DNA from: DATBLE01 sp963808815
GTDB lineage: Bacteria; Actinomycetota; Thermoleophilia; Gaiellales; Gaiellaceae
NCBI GenBank assembly: GCA_963808815.1
Contig: CAWEGI010000003.1
Location: 124,001 to 188,000, forward strand
Reading direction: 5' to 3'
Length of the DNA stretch: 64,000 nucleotides
Shown here piece after piece: positions 1-9,607 of this stretch (within the stretch, counting starts at the first letter, position 1; the number at the start of each line of letters is the position of its first letter). Under the pieces are notes generated by a model. It did no database searches and was not told where the DNA came from. It saw only the letters and a program-made list of their open reading frames with translations. Both the position numbers and the translations under genes were made by a program.

Positions 1-459
1 ACTCAGAACGTGGACCGGCTCCACCAGGCTGCCGGGTCGCGGCGGGTGATCGAGGTGCACGGCTCGATTCGCTCCGCGAGCTGCGTCCGCTGCGGTCGCG
101 AAGAGCCCTTCGACCGCGTCGTCGAGCTGCTGCCGGTGCCGAAGTGTGAGGGCTGCGGCGCAGTTCTGAAGCCCGACGTCGTCATGTTCGGAGAGCTGTT
201 GCCGGCCGGGGCGATGGAGGAGGCATCCGAGCTGGTATTCGCCGCGCGCCTGCTGCTCGTGGTCGGCTCGTCGCTCGAGGTGTATCCCGTCGCCGACCTC
301 CCGGAGGACGCCTTGCGGGCCGGGGCACGACTCGCAATCGTCAACCGCGGGCCGACGCCCTACGACAGGCGTGCCGACCTGAAGATCGACGCCTCAGCCG
401 GCGAGACGCTCGCCGCGGCGGTCGCGGCGCTCGACGCCTCGCCGCCCGCCGAGCTTTGA
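1..459 (+). CDS. Sir2 family NAD-dependent protein deacylase, 5' end missing
   Basis: NAD-dependent lysine deacylase (sirtuin) of the cytoplasm. The reading frame is open from base 1, so the N-terminal Rossmann part lies outside the window and 152 residues remain. The fragment begins with the NAD-pocket motif TQNVDRLH, followed by the catalytic His in EVHG (fragment residue 20). Two zinc pairs follow, CVRC (28-31) and CEGC (49-52), and then the substrate-groove motif KPDVVMFGE. GSSLEVYP near residue 82 matches the usual sirtuin C-terminal NAD loop. The GTG at base 10 is internal, because the motif starts before it. The stop at 457-459 lies just upstream of the L,D-transpeptidase. The class of acyl group removed cannot be told from this fragment. 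Confidence 0.9.
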   Translation, partial: TQNVDRLHQAAGSRRVIEVHGSIRSASCVRCGREEPFDRVVELLPVPKCEGCGAVLKPDVVMFGELLPAGAMEEASELVFAARLLLVVGSSLEVYPVADLPEDALRAGARLAIVNRGPTPYDRRADLKIDASAGETLAAAVAALDASPPAEL

Positions 460-473
460 GACAATGCACACCC
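460..473 (+). promoter_or_regulatory. Probable leaderless -10 element of the L,D-transpeptidase
   Basis: GACAAT at 460-465 lies 8 nt before ATG 474 and there is no Shine-Dalgarno sequence. Transcription would begin at or next to the start codon. Confidence 0.4.
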
Positions 474-1208
474 ATGAGGCGCGCGTCCGCCGTTGTGCTC
501 TGCGGGTCGGTCCTCGCGGCGATCGCCACGACCGCCGCGCCGGCCGCCCTCGCCGCCGGACAGTGCCGCGCGGGCCAGCTTCGGGCGGTCGGAACGTCGA
601 CCACTGCGTTCGCCGCCGTCGCGAGAGGGACGACCGTGGCCTACCGGCGGCCGGGGGCTGCGCTGCTCACGACGTTCCCCAGGCTCAACGGGCTCGGCTA
701 CCCGACCACGTTCTCGATCGTCGGCGCGATCGTCAACGCGCACTGCAAGGCGTCCTGGTACCGGGTGAAGCTGCCGATTCGCCCCAACGGCGTGGTCGGC
801 TATGTCCGTCCCGCGAACGTGGCCGTCGAGAAGGTGACCACGCACATTTCGGTCGACCTGTCGCGGCGCGAGCTCGCCCTGTACCGAGGCGGCAGGCTCG
901 TCCTGAAGACCCCGGTCGGGGTCGGCTCCCGGGCGACGCCGACGCCGATCGGACGCTACTACGTGAACCAGCGGATCACGGTCGGCGACGTGAACGGACC
1001 GTTCGGACCGGCCGTCCTCGGCGTCTCGGCCTTCTCGGACGTTCTCACCGACTGGGCGGAGGGAGGCCCGATTGCCATCCACGGGACGAACGAGCCCTGG
1101 TCGATCGGACGCGCCGCCTCCCACGGCTGCGTCCGCGTCCCGAACGCCACGCTCGAGCGGCTGTTCGCACTCACCCCGGCGGGGACGCCGGTGGTCATCC
1201 ATCCCTGA
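474..1208 (+). CDS. Secreted L,D-transpeptidase (YkuD domain)
   Basis: Cell-wall enzyme that makes 3-3 cross-links in peptidoglycan or attaches proteins to it, acting outside the membrane. The 244-residue product opens with a signal peptide (residues 1-28, ending in an Ala-rich cleavage region). An SH3-like segment follows (about 45-115), then a YkuD catalytic domain (about 120-244). The active-site signature is complete: IHGT near residue 203 and SHGCVR with the nucleophile Cys at about 219. ATG 474 is chosen over an in-frame TTG at 456 because it places the signal peptide at the N-terminus and follows a -10-like hexamer. It is downstream of the sirtuin but probably has its own promoter. Confidence 0.92.
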   Translation: MRRASAVVLCGSVLAAIATTAAPAALAAGQCRAGQLRAVGTSTTAFAAVARGTTVAYRRPGAALLTTFPRLNGLGYPTTFSIVGAIVNAHCKASWYRVKLPIRPNGVVGYVRPANVAVEKVTTHISVDLSRRELALYRGGRLVLKTPVGVGSRATPTPIGRYYVNQRITVGDVNGPFGPAVLGVSAFSDVLTDWAEGGPIAIHGTNEPWSIGRAASHGCVRVPNATLERLFALTPAGTPVVIHP

Positions 1209-1211
1209 CGC

Positions 1212-1223
1212 TATCCTCCGACG
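1212..1223 (+). promoter_or_regulatory. Probable leaderless -10 element
   Basis: TATCCT at 1212-1217 is 6 nt before ATG 1224, with no ribosome-binding sequence between them. Confidence 0.5.
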
Positions 1224-1541
1224 ATGGCCCAGCCGAAGAAACAACAGCAGAAGGACGTCCTCCAGCGACTGGCGGACAGCGGCGAGGAAGCGCTCCAGAA
1301 GTTCATCGGCGAGCTTCCCGGCGGGAACAAGGTGGTCGGTGCGGCGAACTCGCTCTTCGCCCGGGTGGACGAGCTGACCAAGCGCATGCGCAGCCTCGAC
1401 CCGCTCGAGCGCCGAGTGTCCGAGCTCGAGCGGCGCCTGGACGCGCTCGACAAGACCAAGCCGGCGACGAAGCGGACGACGACGGCGGCCAAGCGGAAGC
1501 CCAAGCCCCCGGCATCCGACGCCCGCAAGACCGCTTCCTAG
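1224..1541 (+). CDS. Small coiled-coil protein with basic Lys/Ala/Pro tail, function unknown
   Basis: A 105-residue protein I do not recognise by name. Residues 1-40 are charged and Gln-rich. Residues about 45-82 form a heptad-like helix (RVDELTKRMRSLDPLERRVS region) typical of a short coiled coil. The last 25 residues are a Lys/Thr/Ala/Pro tail resembling the tails of nucleoid-binding or scaffold proteins. It has no signal peptide or membrane segment. Its stop codon abuts the stop of the convergent lipid kinase gene (TAG 1539-1541 against CTA 1542-1544). High-GC codon bias and the -10 hexamer before its ATG support a real gene; the role is not inferable. Confidence 0.75.
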   Translation: MAQPKKQQQKDVLQRLADSGEEALQKFIGELPGGNKVVGAANSLFARVDELTKRMRSLDPLERRVSELERRLDALDKTKPATKRTTTAAKRKPKPPASDARKTAS

Positions 1542-2453
1542 CTAGCCCGGCACGCGCAGGCGCAGCGCCCGCGGCACGACCTCGAAGCGGACCGGGGTCG
1601 TTCCCGGCTGCTCACCGTCGAGCTGGATCGGGAGCGCCTCTTCCGCTTCGACCGACACCGTTGCGCCGCGCAGGAGCTCGGCCTTCGGGTGGGGGAGATG
1701 GGTGCCCCGATAGATCTTCGGCAGCGTCCTGACGAGGTCGGCCTTCGTCACGTCGCCGATCACCAGGACGTCGAAGAGGCCGTCGTCGGGGCTCGCCTCG
1801 GGGCACATCTTCATTCCGCCCCCGAGGTAGCGGCCGTTGGCGACGACCACCTCGTGCATCCGTCCGGAGCGCTGCTCGCCGTCGACCTGCACGCGCACCT
1901 CCGTGTTCTGCCACCGCGCGAACACCGCGAGCGTCGACCAGAGGTACGACGCCTTCCCGCCGAGTGCCTTCGACGACTCGTTCGTTCTCTTCGCGACCGC
2001 GCCGCTCATCCCGACGCCGGCGACGTTCACGAACCAGGCTTCGCCGGGCTCACCCGACCAGGCCCGGAACGCGACGCGTCCCGCGTCGATCTCCCGCGTG
2101 GCTCCCGCCAGGGCCACCCGGACGGCCTCGTCGAGCCCGGTCGGGATGCCGTACGTGCGCACGAAGTCGACCCCGGTGCCGCGGGGTACGACGGCCAGCG
2201 CGCAGCCCGTTCCGACGAGGCCCGAGGCGACCTCGTTGACGGTGCCGTCCCCGCCCACGGCGACGACGAGGCCCGCGCCGGCGTCGGCCGCCTGCCGGGC
2301 GAGCTCCCGCAGATGCCCCGGGCGTTCCGAGAAGAGGACGTCCCCGGCGAGGCCCAGCGTCTCCGAGCGGTGGGCGAGCTCCGGCCAGCGGCGGCCGGTC
2401 GCCCCGTTCGCCGAAGCGGGGTTGACGAGGAAGACGGTGCGTTCGCCGCTCAG
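1542..2453 (-). CDS. Diacylglycerol kinase family lipid kinase (DAGK catalytic domain)
   Basis: Phosphorylates diacylglycerol or a related lipid (DgkB/YegS/BmrU superfamily) at the membrane-cytoplasm interface. From the proposed start the protein is 303 residues. VFLVNPAS is at 7-14 and the nucleotide-binding signature GGDGTVNEV begins at residue 67. PRGTGVDF is the family's GTGNDF-type motif, with Val in place of Asn. The C-terminal beta-rich domain ends in VPRALRLRVPG. The upstream phosphorylase ends in TGA at 2452-2450, and the only nearby in-frame start is CTG at 2453-2451, giving a 4-nt CTGA overlap. The open frame continues farther upstream, but that part is only a shadow of the phosphorylase. 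The two genes are likely co-translated; the non-AUG start is inferred. Confidence 0.88.
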   Translation of the reverse strand: MSGERTVFLVNPASANGATGRRWPELAHRSETLGLAGDVLFSERPGHLRELARQAADAGAGLVVAVGGDGTVNEVASGLVGTGCALAVVPRGTGVDFVRTYGIPTGLDEAVRVALAGATREIDAGRVAFRAWSGEPGEAWFVNVAGVGMSGAVAKRTNESSKALGGKASYLWSTLAVFARWQNTEVRVQVDGEQRSGRMHEVVVANGRYLGGGMKMCPEASPDDGLFDVLVIGDVTKADLVRTLPKIYRGTHLPHPKAELLRGATVSVEAEEALPIQLDGEQPGTTPVRFEVVPRALRLRVPG

Positions 2454-3167
2454 TGCTTCTCGTCGGTGACCGTGACGAGGGCGAGCTCGGTCATCTGGTC
2501 GACGGCCGCGCGCAGGTCCTCGTCGGTGATGCGCTTGAACTCGCCCTCGACGACGACGTCGCTGACCGTGAGGAGGCAGCCCGCCTGGATCTTCTTCAGG
2601 GCGCCGAGCGTGAACAGCATCGCCGCCTCCATCTCGACCGCGAGGATGCCGCGATCCGACCAGCGCTGGTACTGCCCGCCGTCCGGGTTGTAGAAGACGT
2701 CGCTCGAGACCACACCTCCGACCCGGACCTGCTTGCCGAGCTCCTTCGCGTGGTGCACGGCGCCGTGGACGAGCTCCCAGTCGGCGGTCGGCGCATGCGG
2801 CTCGCCCCCGATCAAGTTCGTCGGGGTCCGGTCGGCGGGCGTCGCCGAGACGGCGACGATCAGGTCGCCCATGGACAGGTCGGGCTGGAGCCCGCCGCAG
2901 GTGCCGACCCGGAGAATCTTCTTCACGCCCAGCTGGACGAGCTCCTCGATCACGATCCCGGCGGACGGGCACCCCATACCGCTCGACTGCACCGATACGC
3001 GCTTGCCGCGGAACGTTCCTGTGTAGCCGAGCATCCCGCGCTCGTGGTTCACCTCGACCGCGTCCTCGAAGAACGTCTCCGCAATGTACTTCGCCCGCAG
3101 CGGGTCACCCGGGAGCAGGCAGCCCTCGGCGTAGTCCCCCGGAGTTCCCTCGCAGGTGGATCGGCAT
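2450..3167 (-). CDS. deoD: Purine nucleoside phosphorylase DeoD-type, with an apparent N-terminal frameshift
   Basis: Cleaves purine nucleosides with phosphate in the salvage pathway (hexameric PNP/UDP family). The main frame shows LLPGDPLRAKYIAET, RGMLGYTG, the phosphate/ribose region RVGTCGG, VEMEAA and a C-terminal SD(V) segment, colinear with E. coli and B. subtilis DeoD. The expected N-terminus MPIHLR is encoded at 3167-3150 but in another frame from GTPGDYAEG, so one frameshift lies near 3148-3152. ATG 3167 is preceded by TAGGCT at 9 nt, which supports it as the true start over an in-frame GTG farther upstream. About 238 residues when corrected. It overlaps the lipid kinase by 4 nt. The indel is probably a sequencing error. 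Confidence 0.88.
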
Positions 3168-3182
3168 CGCGGCGCAAGCCTA
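3168..3182 (-). promoter_or_regulatory. Leaderless -10 element of the purine nucleoside phosphorylase
   Basis: TAGGCT on the minus strand (3182-3177) is 9 nt before ATG 3167. The same hexamer precedes the PPOX, coaX, 58603 and 63474 starts. Confidence 0.5.
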
Positions 3183-3197
3183 TCCAGACCCAGTAGG

Positions 3198-3212
3198 TAT
3201 AAGCAGAGAGAC
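3198..3212 (+). promoter_or_regulatory. Possible -10 element of the GNAT gene
   Basis: TATAAG at 3198-3203, then a purine-rich AGAGAG stretch before GTG 3213. It is divergent to the phosphorylase promoter. Confidence 0.35.
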
Positions 3213-3992
3213 GTGAGCCGCACGTTCGAGCCTTCGTTGCGCCAGACCCTCGCCTTCTGCGCCGAGGACCCGGTCGAGCGCGTCTTCCTCGAGGACGTCG
3301 CCCGCCGGGGGCTCGGTCGCTTCGTCGCGCTCGGCGGGAACGGGTCGCTGACCGCGCTCTGCCACGTCGGGGTGAACGTCGTCCCGTCCGGGATCGGCTG
3401 CGCGGCCTTCGGGCGCGTGGCCGCGTCGGGGCGGGCGCGCATGGTGATCGGCGAGGAGCAGGCGGTCGACGAGCTCTGGGCGGCGGCGCGCAGGTTCATG
3501 CCCGCGCCGCGCGAGGATCGGCCGGGCCAGCCCGTCTACCTGATCGACCGGCCGCCGGCGCCGGGCGAGACCGGGCTCCGCGAAGCGACACTCGCCGACC
3601 TCGACGTGCTCGTGCCCGCGTGCGCCGCCGCGCACGAGGAGGAGATCGGGATCGACCCCCTCGACCGTGACCCGGACGGCTTCCGCTGGCGGACACAGGC
3701 CCAGATCGGTGAGGGGCGGTCGTGGATCTGGCTGGAGCAGGGCACGATCCTCTTCAAGGCGGAGGCGTCGGCGTGGACACCGGAGGCGGTCCAGCTGCAG
3801 CAGGTCTGGGTCGACCCCGCTGCGCGCAGCCGCGGCTACGCACAACGCGGCATGCGCGACCTCTGCCGTCGGCTGCTCGAGCACGTTCCGCGGGTCTGCC
3901 TTTTCGTCCGGCCCGAGAATGCCCCGGCGATCCACGTGTACGAGGCGATCGGGATGCGACGGACGATCTCCTATCGGTCGCTGATCTTTTGA
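3213..3992 (+). CDS. GNAT family N-acetyltransferase with DUF4081-like N-terminal domain
   Basis: A 259-residue cytoplasmic acetyltransferase. The first 120 residues (FVALGGNGSLTALCHVG, then GRARMVIGEE) resemble the DUF4081 domain that precedes GNAT domains in actinobacterial proteins. From about residue 135 the GNAT fold follows. The acetyl-CoA loop appears as VWVDPAARSRGYAQRGM, and the end as VRPENAPAIHVYEAIGM, a classic GNAT motif B. The substrate is not predictable. GTG 3213 is chosen because it begins the conserved part and follows a -10-like TATAAG; frames extending upstream run into the phosphorylase promoter. It is transcribed away from the phosphorylase. Confidence 0.85.
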   Translation: MSRTFEPSLRQTLAFCAEDPVERVFLEDVARRGLGRFVALGGNGSLTALCHVGVNVVPSGIGCAAFGRVAASGRARMVIGEEQAVDELWAAARRFMPAPREDRPGQPVYLIDRPPAPGETGLREATLADLDVLVPACAAAHEEEIGIDPLDRDPDGFRWRTQAQIGEGRSWIWLEQGTILFKAEASAWTPEAVQLQQVWVDPAARSRGYAQRGMRDLCRRLLEHVPRVCLFVRPENAPAIHVYEAIGMRRTISYRSLIF

Positions 3993-4088
3993 AGCGGCTC
4001 CTCACGCTCCTCGCGCTGGTGTGGCTCGCTGCGCTGGGCCGTGGTCGAGGCGGCGTCGCACTGGGCGCGAATCCGCGCGAGCCGCCGC

Positions 4089-4100
4089 TAGAGTCGCCCC
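4089..4100 (+). promoter_or_regulatory. Leaderless -10 element of the Vgb-like gene
   Basis: TAGAGT at 4089-4094, 6 nt before GTG 4101, with no ribosome-binding sequence. Confidence 0.5.
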
Positions 4101-5429
4101 GTGCGCAAGGGCGCGGCACTCGTCGCGGTACTCCTCGCCGCGCTCGCGGGCGGGGCGGCTGGAGCGCCGGCACCGGCCCGCGACGCCAAGGACTCACTCG
4201 CTTCCGCACGGCAGCAGGAGGCGAAGGCGGTCGACGACGTGCTCCACCGGCGGTTGCCGGCGGCACTTGCCCGGCTGCGCGCCTCCCACCGGGCGCTCGC
4301 CGCCGCGCTGGACACGCTCGGTGCGGCCGAGCTTCCGACCTCGACGACCACGACCATCCGCGGACAGCTGCTCGCGGCAGTGCGCGCGAAGAGTCGCGCG
4401 ATCGCAGCGCTGACCGCGAGGCCTCCGAACACGAGGACGGCCGCCGTCGCTGTGCGGGCCGCGCTTGCCGCCGAAGCCGAGGCAGCAGCCCTGCTCGGCG
4501 ACGCGCCGGGGCAACCCTCGATCGCGGAGCTGCCGATCCCGGCCGCGGTCTTCGGCGCGTTCGACATGACCCTCGACCCGGACGGCCGATCGGTGTGGGT
4601 TAGCGGGCCCGACGGCAGCCGAATCGTCCTCTACCGATCGCTCGAGCCTGGATCGACGCCGACCGTGTTCCGCCTGCCGCCGGGGAGCGCTCCGCGCGGG
4701 ATCGTGTTCGGGCCCGACAAGGCTCTCTACATCGCCGAGTCGGGCACCAACATCGGCGGCAACGCGATCGGGAGGCTCCTGACCACTACTGGTGAGCTGA
4801 AGCAGTTCTTCCTGCCGGCCGGTGCGGGAGCTCCGTGGGGGATCACGGTAGGCCCGGACGACAAGATCTGGTTCACGGAGGTCTCCGCTGGAAAGGTCGG
4901 CCGACTCGACCCGGCCACGGGCACCTTCCGTGAATTCCCCTTGCCGACGCCGAACAGCCAGCCGCAGGGCATCGTCCTCGGCGCCGACGGCGCCCTCTGG
5001 GGAACCGAGGCCGGGGGTAACCGCGTCTTTCGGATGACGGCGGACGGTCGGGCGACCGAATACCGGATTCCGACATCGAACAGCGTCCCGGTGGCCATCT
5101 CGCCCGGCCGTTTCGGATACCTCTGGGTGTCCGAGCTCTCCGGCGGGAAGCTCCTCCGGGTCTCGCGACTGGGACGCATGAAGGAGTTCCCGCTGCCCAG
5201 GGGGGCACGCCCCTACGGTTTGGTCTCTGCTCCCGACGGCAACGTCTGGTTCGCCGACCGCGGCCGCAACCGGATCGGTCTGGTGACGCCGGCCGGGCGC
5301 GTCTTCGATTATCCGATCGCGACGCCTAATGCCCAGCCGACGGCGATCGTCGCGCTCGGCCTCGGCTCCTTCGCGTTCACGGAGTTCGTCGCCAACCAGG
5401 TGGGGACCCTCCGCTTCCCGCCTCGATAG
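4101..5429 (+). CDS. Secreted Vgb/SMP-30-type beta-propeller protein
   Basis: A 442-residue exported protein. Residues 1-22 are a signal peptide (hydrophobic core, then GAPAPA). Residues about 25-135 form an Ala-rich helical region containing DSLASARQQEAKAVDD. From about 140 a six-bladed propeller follows, with repeated blades of the form PRGIVFGPDKALYIAE, PWGITVGPDDKIWFTE, PQGIVLGADGALWGTE and PYGLVSAPDGNVWFAD. This is the pattern of virginiamycin B lyase (Vgb) homologues. Most such homologues are not proven lyases; a sugar-lactone or extracellular binding role is equally possible, so I do not assign antibiotic inactivation. The start follows a leaderless promoter. A strong hairpin at 5438-5461 ends the unit. 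Confidence 0.85.
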   Translation: MRKGAALVAVLLAALAGGAAGAPAPARDAKDSLASARQQEAKAVDDVLHRRLPAALARLRASHRALAAALDTLGAAELPTSTTTTIRGQLLAAVRAKSRAIAALTARPPNTRTAAVAVRAALAAEAEAAALLGDAPGQPSIAELPIPAAVFGAFDMTLDPDGRSVWVSGPDGSRIVLYRSLEPGSTPTVFRLPPGSAPRGIVFGPDKALYIAESGTNIGGNAIGRLLTTTGELKQFFLPAGAGAPWGITVGPDDKIWFTEVSAGKVGRLDPATGTFREFPLPTPNSQPQGIVLGADGALWGTEAGGNRVFRMTADGRATEYRIPTSNSVPVAISPGRFGYLWVSELSGGKLLRVSRLGRMKEFPLPRGARPYGLVSAPDGNVWFADRGRNRIGLVTPAGRVFDYPIATPNAQPTAIVALGLGSFAFTEFVANQVGTLRFPPR

Positions 5430-5437
5430 TCACGGCG

Positions 5438-5461
5438 CCGCGGCCGACATGGCGGCCGCGG
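5438..5461. terminator. Bidirectional hairpin between convergent genes
   Basis: Perfect 9-bp stem CCGCGGCCG / CGGCCGCGG with loop ACATGG, placed between the stops of the propeller gene and the convergent PPOX gene. No U-tract follows, as is common in very high-GC genomes. Confidence 0.55.
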
Positions 5462-5554
5462 TTCCCTGCCGCCGCTGGGGTGCGAGACGCTCAGGGAAGG
5501 GGGCACACGCGTTGAAACCGGCCGTTTCCCCCATGAAGCGAGCAAAGGCAGCGT

Positions 5555-5971
5555 CTACCAGCCGTGGATACGGGAGAGCTCGATGCGCAGCGGCACGGAG
5601 AAGTCCGCGGCGAAGCTGTCCGGCGTCCAGCCGAGCGCCTCGATCGGGCCTGCGTACTTGCGGATGTACTCCGGCACCTCGTTCGCCGGCGGGTCGTCCG
5701 AGACGCGCATCTCACCCCAGCAGATGACGATGTCGGCGTCGATCCCGTCGCTGTCCAGGTTGAGACTGACCTTCGGGTTCGCGGCGACGTTCGCGAGCTT
5801 CCGCTTCTCCGGTCGGCTATAGAGGAGGATCGACCGCTCCCCGTCCCAGAGGAACCAGACCGGAATCGGGCGCGGCCCGCCGTCCGGCGTGACCGTCGTC
5901 AGCCATCCGATGATCGCCTCGTGCAGCCGCCTGGTCGCCCGCTGCCCGAAGTCGGTGGCCTCGTCGAGCAC
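5555..5971 (-). CDS. PPOX class probable F420-dependent enzyme (Rv3369/TIGR03667-like)
   Basis: A 138-residue split-barrel flavin/deazaflavin-binding protein of the pyridoxamine 5'-phosphate oxidase superfamily. The N-terminal half shows GWLTTVTPDGGPRPIPVWF, then LYSRPEKRKLANVAANPKV with the phosphate-contacting Lys/Arg cluster, and LNLDSDG. This order matches the actinobacterial Rv3369 group that TIGR03667 describes as probably F420-dependent. Cofactor and substrate are not shown by the sequence. The start is GTG 5971-5969 with TAGGCT 6 nt upstream. It is divergent to tilS; the two -10 elements are 7 nt apart and so probably compete for polymerase. Confidence 0.85.
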   Translation of the reverse strand: MLDEATDFGQRATRRLHEAIIGWLTTVTPDGGPRPIPVWFLWDGERSILLYSRPEKRKLANVAANPKVSLNLDSDGIDADIVICWGEMRVSDDPPANEVPEYIRKYAGPIEALGWTPDSFAADFSVPLRIELSRIHGW

Positions 5972-5983
5972 GTCGCGAGCCTA
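5972..5983 (-). promoter_or_regulatory. Leaderless -10 element of the PPOX gene
   Basis: TAGGCT (minus strand 5983-5978) is 6 nt before GTG 5971. Confidence 0.55.
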
Positions 5984-5990
5984 CCGGCGG

Positions 5991-6002
5991 CACAATGGCG
6001 GT
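5991..6002 (+). promoter_or_regulatory. Probable leaderless -10 element of tilS
   Basis: CACAAT at 5991-5996 is 6 nt before GTG 6003. It overlaps the divergent PPOX promoter region. Confidence 0.4.
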
Positions 6003-6966
6003 GTGGAACTGCTCGAGCGCATCGAGGAGCACGTCCGCCGCCTCGAGCTGATCGAGCCTGGCGGCGAGGTCGCCTGCCTCGTCTCCGGCGGGCCCGATTC
6101 GACCTGCCTCTGGCACGCGCTCGTCGCGCTCGGTTACCGCGTCTCGGCGGTGCACGTGAACCACGGCCTCCGCGGAGTCGAGTCCGACGCCGACGCCGCA
6201 TTCTGCCGCGAGAGGTTCGGCGCCGAGGTGATCGACGCGCCGGCCGGCGCGCACCGAGGCCGAGCTCCGCGACCTGCGCTACGAGCTGACAGCCGGCCGA
6301 GGGCTTCGCGCTACCGGGCATACGGCATCCGACCAGGTCGAGACCGTCGTCTACCGGCTCGCGGCCAGCGGCTCGACCCGCGGGATCAAGGCCCGGCGCG
6401 AGGACGGTGTCGTCCGCCCGCTGCTCGCCGTTTGGCGCGAGGAGACCGAGGCGTACTGCGCGGCCAACGGGCTCGCGACCCGGACGGACTCCTCCAACCT
6501 CGACACACTGCGCGGCCTGATCCGCACGGAGATCGTGCCGCTGCTCCGCCGCCTGCACCCGGCGGCCGAGGAGAACATCCGGCGGCTCGCCGACGAGCGG
6601 CCGCGGCTCCCCCGCGGGATGGAGGAGACCCTGCTCGAGCTGCTCGCGGACCGCGCGGGCTCCAGGTCGCGTGATCTGGGCAAGGGCATCAAGGCTGTCC
6701 GCGAGTACGACTGCGTCTCGCTGGAGCACGGGCCCGTCCGCTGGGGCCCCTGGGTGATCGAGAGCGACGAACCCGGTCTCGTGGTTCGGGCCCGGCGGCC
6801 CGGCGACCGACTCGCAGGCCGGAGCAAGAAGCTCCAGGACGTCTTCGTCGACGCCAAGGTTCCCCGGGCCGAGCGGGACGACTGGCCGGTGATCGCGATC
6901 GACGAAGAGGTTGTCGCCGTGCCCGGGATCGTGGAGGATGCACAGGTGCGGGTGGCGCGCACGTGA
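6003..6966 (+). CDS. tilS: tRNA(Ile)-lysidine synthase, interrupted by one frameshift
   Basis: Converts the wobble C of the AUA-reading tRNA(Ile) to lysidine using ATP and lysine; essential in most bacteria. The PP-loop SGGPDST is at residues 28-34, followed by VSAVHVNHGLRGVESDADAAFC. At about 6245-6255 the frame changes: IDAPAG is continued by RTEAELRDLRYEL one frame over. Downstream are GHTASDQVETVVYRL, GIKARREDGVVRPLL and a TilS-type C-terminal region ending at 6966. About 320 residues when corrected, the usual size for actinobacterial TilS. The indel is probably a sequencing error, given essentiality. The TGA stop (6964-6966) shares its A with the ATG of hpt, so the two are translationally coupled. 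Confidence 0.88.
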
Positions 6967-7523
6967 TGAAGACGGAGCTGGACCGGGCGGTCGGGGAAGT
7001 CCTGATCGACGCCGATGGCCTGCGGTCGCGCATCGCCGAGCTCGGCGAGGAGGTCTCGGCGCACTACGCGGGCCAGGACCTGCTGCTGATCGGCGTCCTC
7101 AAGGGCGCCGTCTTCTTCATGGCCGACCTGATGCGTCACCTGACGGTTCCGTGCGAGGTCGACTTCATGGCGATCTCCAGCTACGGCGCCCAGACCGATT
7201 CCTCGGGGGTCGTGCGGATCCTCAAGGACCTCGACATCAACATCGAGGGCCGCAACGTCCTCGTGGTCGAGGACATCATCGACTCGGGGCTCACGCTCTC
7301 GTACCTGATGCGGAACCTGGAGTCGCGCGAGCCCGCCTCGCTCGAGGTCTGTGCGCTCCTGACCAAGCCGGCCCGTCGCGAGATCGACGTGCCCGTGCGC
7401 TGGATCGGCTTCGAGATCCCGAACCGGTTCGTGATCGGCTACGGGCTGGACTTCGCGGAGCGTTACCGGAACCTCCCCTACGTCGGGGTGCTCAGCGACG
7501 ACCTGATGCCGGAAGGGGCCTGA
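6966..7523 (+). CDS. hpt: Hypoxanthine phosphoribosyltransferase
   Basis: Purine salvage enzyme that joins hypoxanthine or guanine to PRPP, giving IMP or GMP. The 185-residue protein carries the PRPP-binding loop VLVVEDIIDSGLT (98-110), the pyrophosphate-loop region GVLKGAVFFMADL (about 43-55), and the base-binding end KPARREIDVPVRWIGFEIP followed by FVIGYGLD. ATG 6966 overlaps the tilS stop by one base (TGATG); a GTG at 6963 would give a 4-nt overlap and is possible. The tilS-hpt-ftsH order is the usual actinobacterial arrangement. It is probably co-transcribed with tilS. Confidence 0.95.
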   Translation: MKTELDRAVGEVLIDADGLRSRIAELGEEVSAHYAGQDLLLIGVLKGAVFFMADLMRHLTVPCEVDFMAISSYGAQTDSSGVVRILKDLDINIEGRNVLVVEDIIDSGLTLSYLMRNLESREPASLEVCALLTKPARREIDVPVRWIGFEIPNRFVIGYGLDFAERYRNLPYVGVLSDDLMPEGA

Positions 7524-7564
7524 AGAGAGGATCAGGGCCGGGCGGAACGAAGAATCCTCCCTGC

Positions 7565-7587
7565 TACCCTGGGCGTAGGAAACGACA
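7565..7587 (+). promoter_or_regulatory. Probable -10 and short leader of ftsH
   Basis: TACCCT at 7565-7570 lies 17 nt before GTG 7588, with an AGGAAA ribosome-binding-like stretch at 7578-7583. This gene therefore has a short leader, unlike most neighbours. Confidence 0.4.
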
Positions 7588-9549
<1,962 letters not shown>

Positions 9550-9607
9550 CGCGTCCCCCCGGAGTCTGAGACGCTCCCCTCTCCGGCACGACGAGAGGGA
9601 GGCAGGC

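Noticed and set aside
4101..5429. Virginiamycin B lyase as a resistance gene
   Set aside because: Only the propeller fold is supported; most homologues in environmental actinobacteria are not shown to act on streptogramins.
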